17,128 bases of DNA from an uncultured Lachnospiraceae bacterium (GCA_910586025.1 CAJUIO010000080.1:1-17128); one strand, 5' to 3'. Positions 1-8,060 are shown, numbered from the stretch's first letter. Translations and numbers: made by a program. The notes: generated from the letters alone by a model not told the origin.

Positions 1-2
1 GG

Positions 3-206
3 ACCAATTTCGTAAAGACGGGAGATCCAAACGGAGTGGATTATAACGGGAATCCTCTTCCGGAATGGAAACCTTATACCGGAGAGGAAAAGACGGTTCT
101 GAAATTTAAGGATGTGCCCGTGTCTGAGAGTCTGGAGGAATGTCCGGTTCTGGACTTCAGGCTTGCGTTCGGAAAGGAAGTCTTTGCGGATCATGGAAGG
201 AAATAA
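3..206 (+). CDS. Carboxylesterase (type B family), C-terminal fragment
   Basis: This is an open frame entering from the left edge and ending at TAA 204-206, so only the last 67 residues are visible. They start TNFVKTGDPNG and continue through LPEWKPYT to VLKF. This is the typical C-terminal end of type B carboxylesterases (para-nitrobenzyl esterase-like, alpha/beta hydrolase fold), where the segment 'NFAKTGDPNG..LPxWPxY' follows the catalytic His. The Ser-Glu-His triad lies upstream, outside the window, so activity cannot be judged. The following gene begins within 30 bases and no separate promoter is obvious, so the two may share a transcript. Family call is from the C-terminal motif only. 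Confidence 0.75.
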   Translation, partial: TNFVKTGDPNGVDYNGNPLPEWKPYTGEEKTVLKFKDVPVSESLEECPVLDFRLAFGKEVFADHGRK

Positions 207-225
207 TATTGCTGAATGAAATGGA

Positions 226-276
226 AAAGCTGTGGATATGCTAGGAAGTATGAAAAAGAAGAATATCCACAGCTTT
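226..276 (+). promoter_or_regulatory. 14-bp perfect inverted repeat around the start of the CmpB-like gene
   Basis: AAAGCTGTGGATAT (226-239) is exactly complementary to ATATCCACAGCTTT (263-276), with a 23-nt loop. The right arm is followed by a T-rich run (274-300). The hairpin encloses all three candidate start codons of the next gene (GTG 232, ATG 238, ATG 250). It could be a terminator for the esterase transcript or an mRNA structure hiding the start site. Which of the two cannot be decided from sequence. Confidence 0.6.
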
Positions 277-813
277 GATTTTTATTGTCTTTTATTTTTT
301 GTGGTGGCCTTTGCGGGCTGGGTATGGGAGGTGGTTCTGCATCTTTTTACCTCCCACGCTTTTATTAACCGGGGCGTTTACAAGGGGCCTTATCTGCCGA
401 TCTACGGCGTGGGAGGCCTGCTGCTGTCCTTTTTCCTGAAACGATTCCGCAAAAAACCGCCTTTGGTGTTCGCCCTTTCCCTGATGATCTGTTCCGTGCT
501 CGAATATTTCACCAGTTGGTTTCTGGAAAGAAAGTGGGGAGTGAGATGGTGGGACTACAGCGGGCATTTCATGAATCTGAAAGGGAGGATCTGCCTGATG
601 GGGGCGCTGGTGTTCGGGGCGGGAGGAACCGCCCTTGTGTGCTGGTTTGTCCCCGCTTATGAGAAGTGGGTGGAAAAGCTTCCGGTAAAGCTGCGGCTTA
701 CGGTGTGCGTCATCTCACTTGTCGTCTTTGCGGCGGATGCGGCCCATGCCGAAATACGGCCCAATGTGGGCGAGGGGATTACTTCGGAGGAAGAATCCAT
801 ATCTGCCGATTGA
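232..813 (+). CDS. CmpB-type putative ABC-transporter membrane protein (PF06541)
   Basis: A membrane protein of about 190 residues with a family signature. After a basic N-terminus and a first hydrophobic segment (about 18-40, containing GWVWEV) comes NRGVYKGPYLPIYGVGG (46-62). Then there is a second hydrophobic segment, and the family block LEYFTSWFLER..WGVRWWDYS..F.NLKGRICL (90-122), followed by two more membrane segments. These are the conserved blocks of PF06541 (ABC_trans_CmpB, formerly DUF1113), common in Firmicutes; its transport role is poorly established. GTG 232, ATG 238 and ATG 250 are all possible starts. Family members usually begin a few residues before the first membrane segment, which favours ATG 238 or 250. 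The TGA stop overlaps the -35 box of the next promoter. Confidence 0.8.
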   Translation: MDMLGSMKKKNIHSFDFYCLLFFVVAFAGWVWEVVLHLFTSHAFINRGVYKGPYLPIYGVGGLLLSFFLKRFRKKPPLVFALSLMICSVLEYFTSWFLERKWGVRWWDYSGHFMNLKGRICLMGALVFGAGGTALVCWFVPAYEKWVEKLPVKLRLTVCVISLVVFAADAAHAEIRPNVGEGITSEEESISAD

Positions 814-838
814 CAAACAGGTCTTTCTACATTATGAT
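810..838 (+). promoter_or_regulatory. Sigma-A promoter of the T-box/aspS transcript
   Basis: A perfect -35 TTGACA (810-815) is followed after 17 bases by -10 TATGAT (833-838). The -35 overlaps the stop codon of the upstream gene. Transcription would start near 845, just ahead of T-box stem I. Confidence 0.85.
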
Positions 839-844
839 AGACAT

Positions 845-1170
845 GACAAAAGCCATGACGAAGAGAAGTAGTGTGGGAGTTCACTCAAAGAGAGTCGGCG
901 GCGGTGGGAATCCGGCAGCAGAGCCCATATGAATAACACTTCCGAGCTGCAGGCTGAACAGGACGGCTATATCGAAGCTGTTCCAAGTAGGTGCGCCGTA
1001 AGCCGCGCGTGAGACGGCAGATGAAGGGACTGCACGGCAGAGAGTTGCAAAGCGGCATCTTGCAATGAAAAAGCTTGCGTTGTAAACGGCTGCATGGCAG
1101 TAAATCAGGTGGTACCGCGGATTTTTATTCGTCCTGAATTGATGAAACGTCAATTCAGGGCGTTTCTGGT
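845..1170 (+). ncRNA. T-box riboswitch upstream of aspS, apparent Asn (AAC) specifier
   Basis: The T-box core AGGTGGTACCGCGG lies at 1107-1120. The antiterminator can pair CAGG 1106-1109 with CCTG 1133-1136. The competing terminator is a 13-bp stem, 1130-1142 with 1150-1162 (one G-U pair, 7-nt loop), followed by a modest T-run. In stem I, 871-877 pairs with 924-930 and 860-863 pairs with 939-942. This leaves an internal loop whose 3' strand is GAATAACA (931-938). By the usual T-box pattern (GAA, one base, codon, one purine) the specifier is AAC 935-937, an asparagine codon. No GAC or GAU Asp codon occurs in this loop. The upper part of stem I carries the AG-bulge-like AGAGAG (889-894) and the GGTGGGAA loop. 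It should terminate transcription unless uncharged tRNA binds. Confidence 0.9.
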
Positions 1171-1243
1171 TAACACGGGGATGGAGCGCAGAGTGCGTCT
1201 TCCCTGAATGAAACAGTAAACCGAATGGGAAAGGGAGAGAAAG

Positions 1244-2995
1244 ATGGAATTATCGACATTGTATCGGGAATGTACACTGGATCAGATTACAGAAAAAGAC
1301 ATCGCGGGAGAACGAAAGGTAGCAGGCTGGGTGGAAAATATCAGGGACCATGGCGGCGTGTCCTTCATCGACCTGAGAGACAGGTACGGCGTACTGCAGA
1401 TTGTCATGAGAAATACGCAGCTGCTTAAGGGAATTGGCAGGGAAGACTGCGTGAGTATTACGGGAAAGATTGAGAAACGGGACGAGGAGACTTACAATCC
1501 CAAGATTCCCACGGGAACCATTGAGCTGGAGGCCCACACCGTGGAGATTCTGGGAAAGGTCACAGGACAGCTTCCCTTTGAGATTGTAACGTCTAAGGAG
1601 ACAAGAGAGGAGCTGCGGCTGAAATACCGCTATCTGGATCTGAGGAACCGGAAGGTTCTGGATAACATGATTTTCCGTTCCAGAGTGATTCAGTTTCTCC
1701 GGGAGAAAATGACGCAGCTGGGATTTATTGAGGTACAGACCCCGATTCTGTGCGCATCCTCGCCGGAGGGAGCAAGGGACTATATTGTGCCTTCCAGACA
1801 TTATAAGGGGAAATTTTATGCGCTGCCTCAGGCACCCCAGCAGTATAAGCAGCTATTGATGGTATCGGGAATCGACAAGTATTTCCAGATCGCCCCCTGC
1901 TTTAGGGACGAGGACGCAAGGGCGGACCGCTCTCCCGGTGAGTTTTACCAGCTGGATTTTGAGATGAGCTTTGCCACCCAGGAGGATGTGTTCCGGGTGG
2001 GAGAGGAAGTGCTCACGGCCGCCTTTGAGAAATTTGCACCGGAAGGGTATGCGGTTACGAAGGCTCCCTACCCGGTGATCAGCTATAAGCGGGCTATGCT
2101 GGAATTCGGAACGGATAAGCCGGATCTGCGCAATCCCCTGAGAATTATTGATCTTTCGGAATTTTTTAGTAAATGTGCCTTTAAGCCGTTCCACAATAAG
2201 ACGGTGAGGGCTGTCAGAATACACGGACTTCAGTCCAAGGGCTTCCACGAGAAGATGCTGAAATTTGCCATGGGAATCGGGATGGCCGGACTGGGCTACC
2301 TGGAGGTGCAGGAGGATCTGTCCTTCAAGGGTCCGATCGACAAGTTCATACCGGATGACCTGAAGGCGGAGCTTCGGCAGCTGGCGGATCTTGCGCCGCA
2401 GGACACCATTTTTTTCATTGCGGACAAAGAGCGGCGGGCGGCGGACTATGCCGGGCAGATCCGCACGGAGCTGGGAGAGAGGCTGGAAATCTGCGAGAAA
2501 AACGCATACCGTTTCTGTTTTGTCAATGATTTTCCCATGTTCGAGCTGGATGAGGAGACGAAAAAGCCCGTGTTTACACACAATCCCTTTTCCATGCCCC
2601 AGGGAGGGCTTAAAGCGCTTTGCGATAAGGATCCTCTGGAGATTCTGGCGTATCAGTACGATATTGTCTGTAACGGCGTGGAGCTTTCCTCAGGTGCGGT
2701 GCGCAACCACAGTCTGGATGTGATGGTGAAAGCATTTGAGATTGCGGGCTATGACGAGGAGGTATTGAAGCAGAAATTCGGGGCGCTTTACAATGCATTT
2801 CAGTTCGGAGCGCCTCCCCATGCGGGAATGGCTCCCGGTGTGGACCGGATGATCATGCTTCTTCGCAATGAGCAAAATATCAGAGAAGTTATAGCCTTTC
2901 CCATGAGCGGATCCGCACAGGATCTGATGTGCGGCGCACCGGGGGAGGTGACGGAGCAGCAGCTTCGGGAAGTGCATATCAAAGTCAGAAAATAG
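1244..2995 (+). CDS. aspS: Aspartyl-tRNA synthetase, probably non-discriminating
   Basis: A 583-residue class IIb synthetase that attaches Asp to tRNA(Asp) in the cytoplasm. Domains in order: OB-fold anticodon-binding domain (about 1-105, with GWVENIRDHGG at 28-38), motif 1 (about 152-168), motif 2 with FRDEDARADR (220-229), a bacterial GAD insertion (about 290-400), and motif 3 GVDRMIMLL (532-540). The C-terminal block FPMSGSAQDLMCGAP matches bacterial AspRS. The His in RDHGG (residue 36) is the residue linked to non-discriminating enzymes; discriminating E. coli AspRS has Leu there. Such enzymes also form Asp-tRNA(Asn), which GatCAB then amidates. Motif 2 reads RSPGEFYQLD, one residue longer than E. 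coli RQPEFTQID. ATG 1244 follows AGGGAG (1232-1237). The T-box upstream controls it. Confidence 0.95.
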   Translation: MELSTLYRECTLDQITEKDIAGERKVAGWVENIRDHGGVSFIDLRDRYGVLQIVMRNTQLLKGIGREDCVSITGKIEKRDEETYNPKIPTGTIELEAHTVEILGKVTGQLPFEIVTSKETREELRLKYRYLDLRNRKVLDNMIFRSRVIQFLREKMTQLGFIEVQTPILCASSPEGARDYIVPSRHYKGKFYALPQAPQQYKQLLMVSGIDKYFQIAPCFRDEDARADRSPGEFYQLDFEMSFATQEDVFRVGEEVLTAAFEKFAPEGYAVTKAPYPVISYKRAMLEFGTDKPDLRNPLRIIDLSEFFSKCAFKPFHNKTVRAVRIHGLQSKGFHEKMLKFAMGIGMAGLGYLEVQEDLSFKGPIDKFIPDDLKAELRQLADLAPQDTIFFIADKERRAADYAGQIRTELGERLEICEKNAYRFCFVNDFPMFELDEETKKPVFTHNPFSMPQGGLKALCDKDPLEILAYQYDIVCNGVELSSGAVRNHSLDVMVKAFEIAGYDEEVLKQKFGALYNAFQFGAPPHAGMAPGVDRMIMLLRNEQNIREVIAFPMSGSAQDLMCGAPGEVTEQQLREVHIKVRK

Positions 2996-3024
2996 CCGGG
3001 AAAGGCAGGGGGAAACGGGAAATC

Positions 3025-4410
3025 ATGATAAGGCATCGCAATAATATGAATATCTTTATTGTAGGCGGGGGAGCGATTGGAAGAACACTGGCGGGACAGC
3101 TGGTAAAGGACGGCTATAAGCTGACGGTCATTGACCGGAATCCGGACGTGGCGGGAAGGCTGGGAAATACCATGGATATTCTCTGTTACACGGGAAACGG
3201 AGCCTCCTATTCCACTCTGGAGGAGCTTGGTGCGGGAGAGGCGGATATTTTTATCGCAGTGACGGAGACGGATGAGATGAATATCCTGAGCTGCCTTACC
3301 GCCCATCTGTTAGGAGCCGGACATACCATAGCCCGGATCCGGGATGTGGACTATGCGAAACATAACCACTTTTACAAAGACAGGCTTGGACTTTCCATGA
3401 TCATCAATCCAGAGCTTGCCACGGCCATGGAGATCGGAAGGCTCCTTCGCTTCCCTCTTGCCACCAGGGTGGAGGTTTTTGCGGGGGGACGTGCGGAGCT
3501 TGTGGAGATGAGCGTCCGGGAGGAGAGCCCCTTAAATGGCAAATCCCTGATCGAGATCACCCAGAGCATGGGAATCAATCTGTTAATCTGCGCCGTGGTG
3601 CGTCATGAGGAGGCCTTTGTACCCAAAGGAAGCACGGTGATCTGTAAGGGAGATATTCTGTATCTGACAGGAGCGGCGGACGAGCTGCGTAAGGCCTTTC
3701 GGAAGCTGAAACTCCCCGTGAAGCCTCTCAAATCAGTCATGATAGCGGGAGGGGGAAGGATTTCCCACTATCTGGCGGAGGCGCTGCTTCATCAGGGCTC
3801 CAAGGTGACGCTGATCGAGAGGAATGAAGAGATGGCAAATGCCATATCCGGCGCAATCTCCGGAATCAACGTGATCTGCGATGACGCGCTGGCCTATTTT
3901 GATTCCATGTCCCAGACGGATATCCAGAGAACGGACGCTTTTATCACGCTGACGGAAAACGACGAGTACAACCTCACAGCGGCCATGTACGGGGAATCCC
4001 AGGGAATCGGCAAGGTGATCTCCAGGATCAGCGCCAAGTCCCGATTAAAGGTGCTCTCTCCTGAAAGCAAGATCTGTACCATATCCAGGGAGGATGTTGC
4101 GGCGGACAGGATTCTGGGCTACAGCCGTTCTCTCCTCAATGCGGAGGATAATGATGCGGTGGAATCCCTGTACCGGCTCATGGACGGTAAGATTGAGTTT
4201 ATTGAGTTTAAGGTGGACGAGAAGGATCAGAACCTGAATATTCCCCTGAAAAATCTTAAAATGAAGCGCAATATACTGATTGGATGCATTATAAGAGATA
4301 TGAGAACCATTATTCCCAGAGGTGATGATGTGATCAGAACCGGAGACACCGTGCTGGTTGCTTCCATAAACAGACAGATCGCCCGCCTGGAAGACATTTT
4401 TGCTACGTAA
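3025..4410 (+). CDS. trkA: Trk potassium uptake regulatory subunit TrkA
   Basis: A cytoplasmic NAD(H)-binding gating subunit of the Trk K+ system. It has 461 residues from ATG 3025, which is preceded by a G-rich site (AGGGGGAAA). The ATG at 3046 is an alternative giving MNIFIVGGG at the N-terminus. The protein is a tandem duplication of RCK_N plus RCK_C domains. The first Rossmann motif GGGAIG is at about residues 14-19, with an acidic strand end TVIDRN. The second, GGGRIS, is at about 242-247, followed by TLIERN. Total length matches the two-RCK TrkA family. It starts 29 nt after aspS and ends 27 nt before trkH, so it likely forms one transcript with both. The frame is open upstream into aspS, but no homologous sequence lies there. 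Confidence 0.95.
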   Translation: MIRHRNNMNIFIVGGGAIGRTLAGQLVKDGYKLTVIDRNPDVAGRLGNTMDILCYTGNGASYSTLEELGAGEADIFIAVTETDEMNILSCLTAHLLGAGHTIARIRDVDYAKHNHFYKDRLGLSMIINPELATAMEIGRLLRFPLATRVEVFAGGRAELVEMSVREESPLNGKSLIEITQSMGINLLICAVVRHEEAFVPKGSTVICKGDILYLTGAADELRKAFRKLKLPVKPLKSVMIAGGGRISHYLAEALLHQGSKVTLIERNEEMANAISGAISGINVICDDALAYFDSMSQTDIQRTDAFITLTENDEYNLTAAMYGESQGIGKVISRISAKSRLKVLSPESKICTISREDVAADRILGYSRSLLNAEDNDAVESLYRLMDGKIEFIEFKVDEKDQNLNIPLKNLKMKRNILIGCIIRDMRTIIPRGDDVIRTGDTVLVASINRQIARLEDIFAT

Positions 4411-4437
4411 GGATCATGCGGAGAGGCGGATACGAAG

Positions 4438-5877
4438 ATGAATAAACGTAAGATTATCAGTATAATAGGAAGAATTATTTTGATTGAGGCGGCGCTGATG
4501 ATTCCGGCCCTTGTGGTGTCGCTTCTCTATGGGGACGGCGATGCTCCGGCTTTTATCGTTACCATGATTCCGGCGATGATTGTTGGGCTTCTTTTTTCCA
4601 GGGTGCGGCAGTCGGACAGGAGAATGAGCAGCCGGGACGGATACTTCATTGTGGCGGCGGCCTGGATCGTGATTTCCCTGATCGGGGCAGTGCCCCTTTT
4701 TGCCGCAGGTGGATTTGCCTCCTACTGGGATGCGCTCTTTGAGATTATTTCAGGCTTTACCACCACCGGAGCGTCCATACTGGCCCGGCCTGAGGATCTG
4801 GGCCACGGCATTATCTTCTGGCGCAGCTTTACCCACTGGATCGGGGGTATGGGAGTGCTGGTCTTCGTGCTCATGGTGATGCCTATGGAAAATGATAATT
4901 CCATGCATCTGGTGCGGGCGGAGGTGCCGGGGCCCACGGCGGGCAAGCTGGTTCCCAGAATGCGCACCACCTCCATGATTCTCTACGGGATTTATGCGGC
5001 TATGACGTTGATCCTGGTGGTTCTTCTGCTCTGCGGAAGGATGTCCTTGTTTGACAGTTTCTGCATCGCTTTCGGAACGGCGGGAACCGGCGGGTTTGCC
5101 ACCAGCTCTGCGGGGATCGCAGGCTATGACAGCGCTTACATTGAGATTGTGCTGGGCGTTTTCATGCTGCTTTTCGGCATCAATTTTAATATTTATCATC
5201 TGCTCCTGTTCGGCAAGATCAGGGACGTGTTTAAGTCGGAGGAGGTCAAGGTATATCTCGGGATCGTGGCCGCATCCACGATTGCCATTTCCGTCAATAT
5301 CTTAGGTCAGTCGGCGAGTCTGGGAAGAGCGGTAAGAGACTCCTTTTTTCAGGTGGCAAGCATCATCACCACCACGGGCTTTGCCACGGTGGACTTTAAT
5401 TTCTGGCCGGAGTTCTCCAAGCACACGCTGGTGCTGCTCATGATCATCGGCGCCTGCGCAGGCTCCACGGGCGGCGGTTTTAAGGTTTCGCGGGGGCTTA
5501 TTCTGGTGAAATCCTTTTTTGCGGAGATCAGGAAGATCATCACGCCAAGAGCCGTGATCACGGTGAGGCTGGACAAAAAGCCGGTGGATATGCAGACGGT
5601 GAATTCTACAAAGATCTATGCCGGCGCTTACCTGATCCTGATCTGTGTGTTTACCTGGATCCTTTCTCTGGACGGAAAGGATCTGACCACGAATCTCACG
5701 GCGGTGCTGTCCTGTTTTAACAATATCGGGCCCGGTCTTGCCGGGGTGGGTCCTATGGAAAATTTCAGCTTTTATTCTGACTGGGCGAAGGTGCTTCTGT
5801 CTGCGGCAATGCTCACGGGAAGGCTGGAAATATTTCCCATGTTTCTGCTGTTTTCCAGATCCACACATAAAAAGTAG
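4438..5877 (+). CDS. trkH: Trk potassium channel/transporter subunit TrkH
   Basis: The integral membrane pore subunit of the Trk/Ktr superfamily, 479 residues, partner of TrkA. All four pore-loop/filter repeats are visible: FTTTGAS (107-113), GTAGTGGF (213-220), ITTTGFA (310-316) and FNNIGPG (427-433). Each is flanked by hydrophobic M1/M2 helices. An additional N-terminal hydrophobic pair fits TrkH rather than KtrB. The conserved C-terminus TGRLEIFPMFLL is intact, so the gene looks functional. ATG 4438 follows GGAGAGG (4420-4426). A short weak hairpin (AGGC 5876-5879 with GCCT 5885-5888, then TTTT) overlaps the stop and could act as a poor terminator before the next promoter. Confidence 0.95.
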   Translation: MNKRKIISIIGRIILIEAALMIPALVVSLLYGDGDAPAFIVTMIPAMIVGLLFSRVRQSDRRMSSRDGYFIVAAAWIVISLIGAVPLFAAGGFASYWDALFEIISGFTTTGASILARPEDLGHGIIFWRSFTHWIGGMGVLVFVLMVMPMENDNSMHLVRAEVPGPTAGKLVPRMRTTSMILYGIYAAMTLILVVLLLCGRMSLFDSFCIAFGTAGTGGFATSSAGIAGYDSAYIEIVLGVFMLLFGINFNIYHLLLFGKIRDVFKSEEVKVYLGIVAASTIAISVNILGQSASLGRAVRDSFFQVASIITTTGFATVDFNFWPEFSKHTLVLLMIIGACAGSTGGGFKVSRGLILVKSFFAEIRKIITPRAVITVRLDKKPVDMQTVNSTKIYAGAYLILICVFTWILSLDGKDLTTNLTAVLSCFNNIGPGLAGVGPMENFSFYSDWAKVLLSAAMLTGRLEIFPMFLLFSRSTHKK

Positions 5878-5894
5878 GCTATCCGCCTTTTCCA

Positions 5895-5911
5895 CACACA
5901 AATCACAAATT
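5895..5911 (+). promoter_or_regulatory. 17-bp shared element, copy 1 (probable response-regulator operator)
   Basis: CACACAAATCACAAATT, which contains a head-to-tail pair of CACAAAT (5897-5903 and 5904-5910). An identical 17-mer sits at 8083-8099 upstream of the lipoprotein gene. Here it ends 7 nt before the -10 box, so it covers the -35 region. Direct repeats are typical OmpR-family binding sites; the link to this regulator is inferred. Confidence 0.6.
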
Positions 5912-5915
5912 TGCG

Positions 5916-5924
5916 TGGTATACT
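5916..5924 (+). promoter_or_regulatory. Extended -10 promoter of the response regulator gene
   Basis: TGGTATACT gives an extended -10 (TGn plus TATACT at 5919-5924). No convincing -35 is present at the right distance, as expected for an activator-dependent or extended -10 promoter. The 11-mer TGGTATACTGA recurs upstream of the lipoprotein gene. Confidence 0.6.
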
Positions 5925-5947
5925 GACTGGAAACAGGGGGTATTAAG

Positions 5948-6619
5948 ATGCAGAAAATTTTAGTGGTCGAGGATGATCCGGATATTCAGGAGCTTTTGCA
6001 GAACTTCCTGAGGGAGGCCGGTTATGAGGTGGGCACAGCCTTTGACGGGGTGGAGGGGCTTGGCGCATTTGAGGAGAGGGATTATGATCTGGTGCTCCTT
6101 GATGTCATGCTTCCCAAGCTGGACGGATTTGCACTCTGCGAGCTGATACGCAGAAAATCCCGGGTTCCCATTATCATGCTCACGGCTCTCAGCGGTGAGA
6201 AGGAGCAGATCAGGGGGCTTGACCTGCAGGTGGATGATTATATTACAAAACCTTTTTCCATGCCGGTTCTGATCCGCAAGGTGGCGGCGGTTCTCCGAAG
6301 GAGTGCAGCGGGAGCGGGATGGGAGCATCAGACGCTGTCCCACCAAAACCTTACCCTGGATCAGGACAGCCGCTGCGTCTTTTTGGACGGGCGGGAGTAT
6401 GAACTGACCTGCCGCGAGTTTGAGGTGCTCTGGGAGCTTCTGTCCCACAGGGGGCGCGTGCTCACCCGGCAGAATCTCCTGGACCGGCTGTGGAAATATG
6501 ATTTTTACGGGGACGAGAGGGTGGTCGACACACATATCAAAAATCTCCGCAAAAAGCTGGGGATCGATTTTATCCAGACAATCAGAGGGGTGGGATACAA
6601 AATTGATAAGGAAGATTAA
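5948..6619 (+). CDS. OmpR/PhoB-family response regulator
   Basis: A DNA-binding response regulator of 223 residues. The receiver domain (1-115) has the acidic pair E8/D9-D10, phospho-acceptor D52 in LLDVMLP, T79 in IMLTA, and K101 in YITKPF. The winged-helix output domain (about 125-223) has the family pattern LTCREFEVLWELL, DRLWKYDF, VVDTHIKNLRKKLG and IRGVGYK. All catalytic residues of a phosphorylatable regulator are present. ATG 5948 follows CAGGGGG (5934-5940). The kinase gene overlaps its end. The shared 17-bp element in its own promoter and in that of the downstream lipoprotein suggests self-control and control of that gene. Its signal and specific orthologue are not known. Confidence 0.95.
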   Translation: MQKILVVEDDPDIQELLQNFLREAGYEVGTAFDGVEGLGAFEERDYDLVLLDVMLPKLDGFALCELIRRKSRVPIIMLTALSGEKEQIRGLDLQVDDYITKPFSMPVLIRKVAAVLRRSAAGAGWEHQTLSHQNLTLDQDSRCVFLDGREYELTCREFEVLWELLSHRGRVLTRQNLLDRLWKYDFYGDERVVDTHIKNLRKKLGIDFIQTIRGVGYKIDKED

Positions 6620-8060
6620 GAGCAGTCTTTTTGCGGAAGTGTTTCTGATCACCCTGACAATGCTTTTGGTTGTCAGTTTTTTTATCTATGCAGTGCTGGC
6701 CGTTCTCCTGCCAAAAACCTATTCTGCGGAGCTTGAACAGGCGCTGGATAGGCAGGCCCGGGATTTGGCGGGAGAGCTTTCCCGCATTTCCATGGAGGAG
6801 AGCGGAAGTCTCTTTGACCGGTTTCTCCGGAACGAAACGATCGCATATCTCGAGCTGTACACGGAGCAGGGAATTCAGCTGGAGATCCCCTCAGGCAGTG
6901 CGGAAAGCACGGGAACGGCATCGGAGGCTGTGGCAGTGGAAGCGGAGGCCGTCACGGAGATGTCCTATGAGGAGCAGGCACCCCTCCTGTCAGAAAGCTA
7001 CTGGTTTTCCTTTCAGGGAAGCGGGGAACGCTGCATGCTCACGGTTTACGGAAGAGCCAGGGAGGCGGCGAAGCTCCAAAAGTCCTTTTCCGGTATTTTC
7101 CCCATATTTCTGGGAGTGATGTTTCTCGCGGCCTTTGGCGTTTCCTTTCTGTATTCCCGTCTGATCACAAATCCCATAGTGAAACTAAGTCATATTTCCA
7201 AAGAGATTTCATCCCTTAAGCTTGAATGGAAGCTTGCAGGCGATCGTCAGGATGAGCTCGGGGTGTTGGAGAAGAGCCTGAATGAGATGTCGGTAAAGCT
7301 TGCGGAAACGCTGAAAGAGCTCAGGGAGGCGAACCGTCAGCTTGCCCTTGACATGGAGCGGGAGAAGGCTCTGGAGCAGGCGAGGCTGGATTTTTTTTCC
7401 GCAGTATCTCATGAGCTGAAGACCCCGATCACTATCATAAAAGGGCAGCTGGAGGGAATGTGTCTGAAAATAGGGGTCTACAGGGATCGGGATAAATATC
7501 TGGCCAGGGCGCTTGAGGTTACAAACCGGTTGGAGGCCATGGTGGGGGAGATCCTCACGGCGCTTCGGCTGGAAACCGCTCGGGAGGATTTCCAAAACCA
7601 GTGCTTTGACTGTGTTCCGCTGATCATGGCTTATCTGGAGGAGGCGGAGGATCTGACTGCGCAGAAACAGCTGCGGGTGCACACGCACTATGAGGGAAAG
7701 GCATGTATGAACGGGAATAAGCCGCTGATGGAAAAGGTGTTTTCCAACCTTATCGGGAATGCGGTGAAATATTCGCCCAGGGAAGCCCTTGTGACGATCT
7801 GTATACGGTTCATTCCAAAGGGGTGGGTCTTTTCCGTGGAAAACACTGGCGTTTCGATTCCGGCGCAGAAGCTTACGGAGGTCTTTGACGCATTCACCTG
7901 CGTAGATCCCTCCCGGAACAGGGAGAGCGCCGGCAACGGGCTGGGGCTTTACCTTGTCCAAAGGATCCTGGAACGGCATGGAAGCGTCTGCAGGGTATGC
8001 AATACGGATCAGGGAGTGCGGTTCTGGTTCGAAATGCGGATCTCAGGAGACATTTCCTGA
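6603..8060 (+). CDS. Membrane sensor histidine kinase
   Basis: The partner kinase, about 485 residues. No ATG fits near the N-terminus. TTG 6603, preceded by a G-rich stretch (6585-6594), gives the sensible start MIRKIKSSLF and a 17-nt overlap with the regulator gene. Domains: membrane helix 1 (about 11-36), an extracellular sensor of about 125 residues without a recognised fold, membrane helix 2 (about 165-185), HAMP and a coiled-coil linker (about 186-255), and HisKA with H270 in SAVSHELKTP. The HATPase_c domain has an N-box NLIGNAVKYS (about 382-391), a G1 box ENTGVSIP in which the usual Asp is Asn, and a G2 box GNGLGLYL. The C-terminus is complete. Ligand unknown. Confidence 0.93.
   Translation: MIRKIKSSLFAEVFLITLTMLLVVSFFIYAVLAVLLPKTYSAELEQALDRQARDLAGELSRISMEESGSLFDRFLRNETIAYLELYTEQGIQLEIPSGSAESTGTASEAVAVEAEAVTEMSYEEQAPLLSESYWFSFQGSGERCMLTVYGRAREAAKLQKSFSGIFPIFLGVMFLAAFGVSFLYSRLITNPIVKLSHISKEISSLKLEWKLAGDRQDELGVLEKSLNEMSVKLAETLKELREANRQLALDMEREKALEQARLDFFSAVSHELKTPITIIKGQLEGMCLKIGVYRDRDKYLARALEVTNRLEAMVGEILTALRLETAREDFQNQCFDCVPLIMAYLEEAEDLTAQKQLRVHTHYEGKACMNGNKPLMEKVFSNLIGNAVKYSPREALVTICIRFIPKGWVFSVENTGVSIPAQKLTEVFDAFTCVDPSRNRESAGNGLGLYLVQRILERHGSVCRVCNTDQGVRFWFEMRISGDIS

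Noticed and set aside
2929..3024. N-terminal extension of trkA into the end of aspS
   Set aside because: The extra residues are low-complexity and unlike TrkA; the Rossmann motif expected near the N-terminus begins just after ATG 3025/3046.
5875..5892. Intrinsic terminator after trkH
   Set aside because: The stem is only 4 bp with a mismatch below it; too weak to list as a terminator.
6420..6602. N-terminal extension of the histidine kinase into the regulator gene
   Set aside because: The added residues are the out-of-frame shadow of the regulator's winged helix, and kinases of this type begin just before the first membrane helix.
7209..7979. Minus-strand open frame of 256 codons across the kinase
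   Set aside because: Antisense shadow; the kinase on the plus strand has all catalytic boxes.
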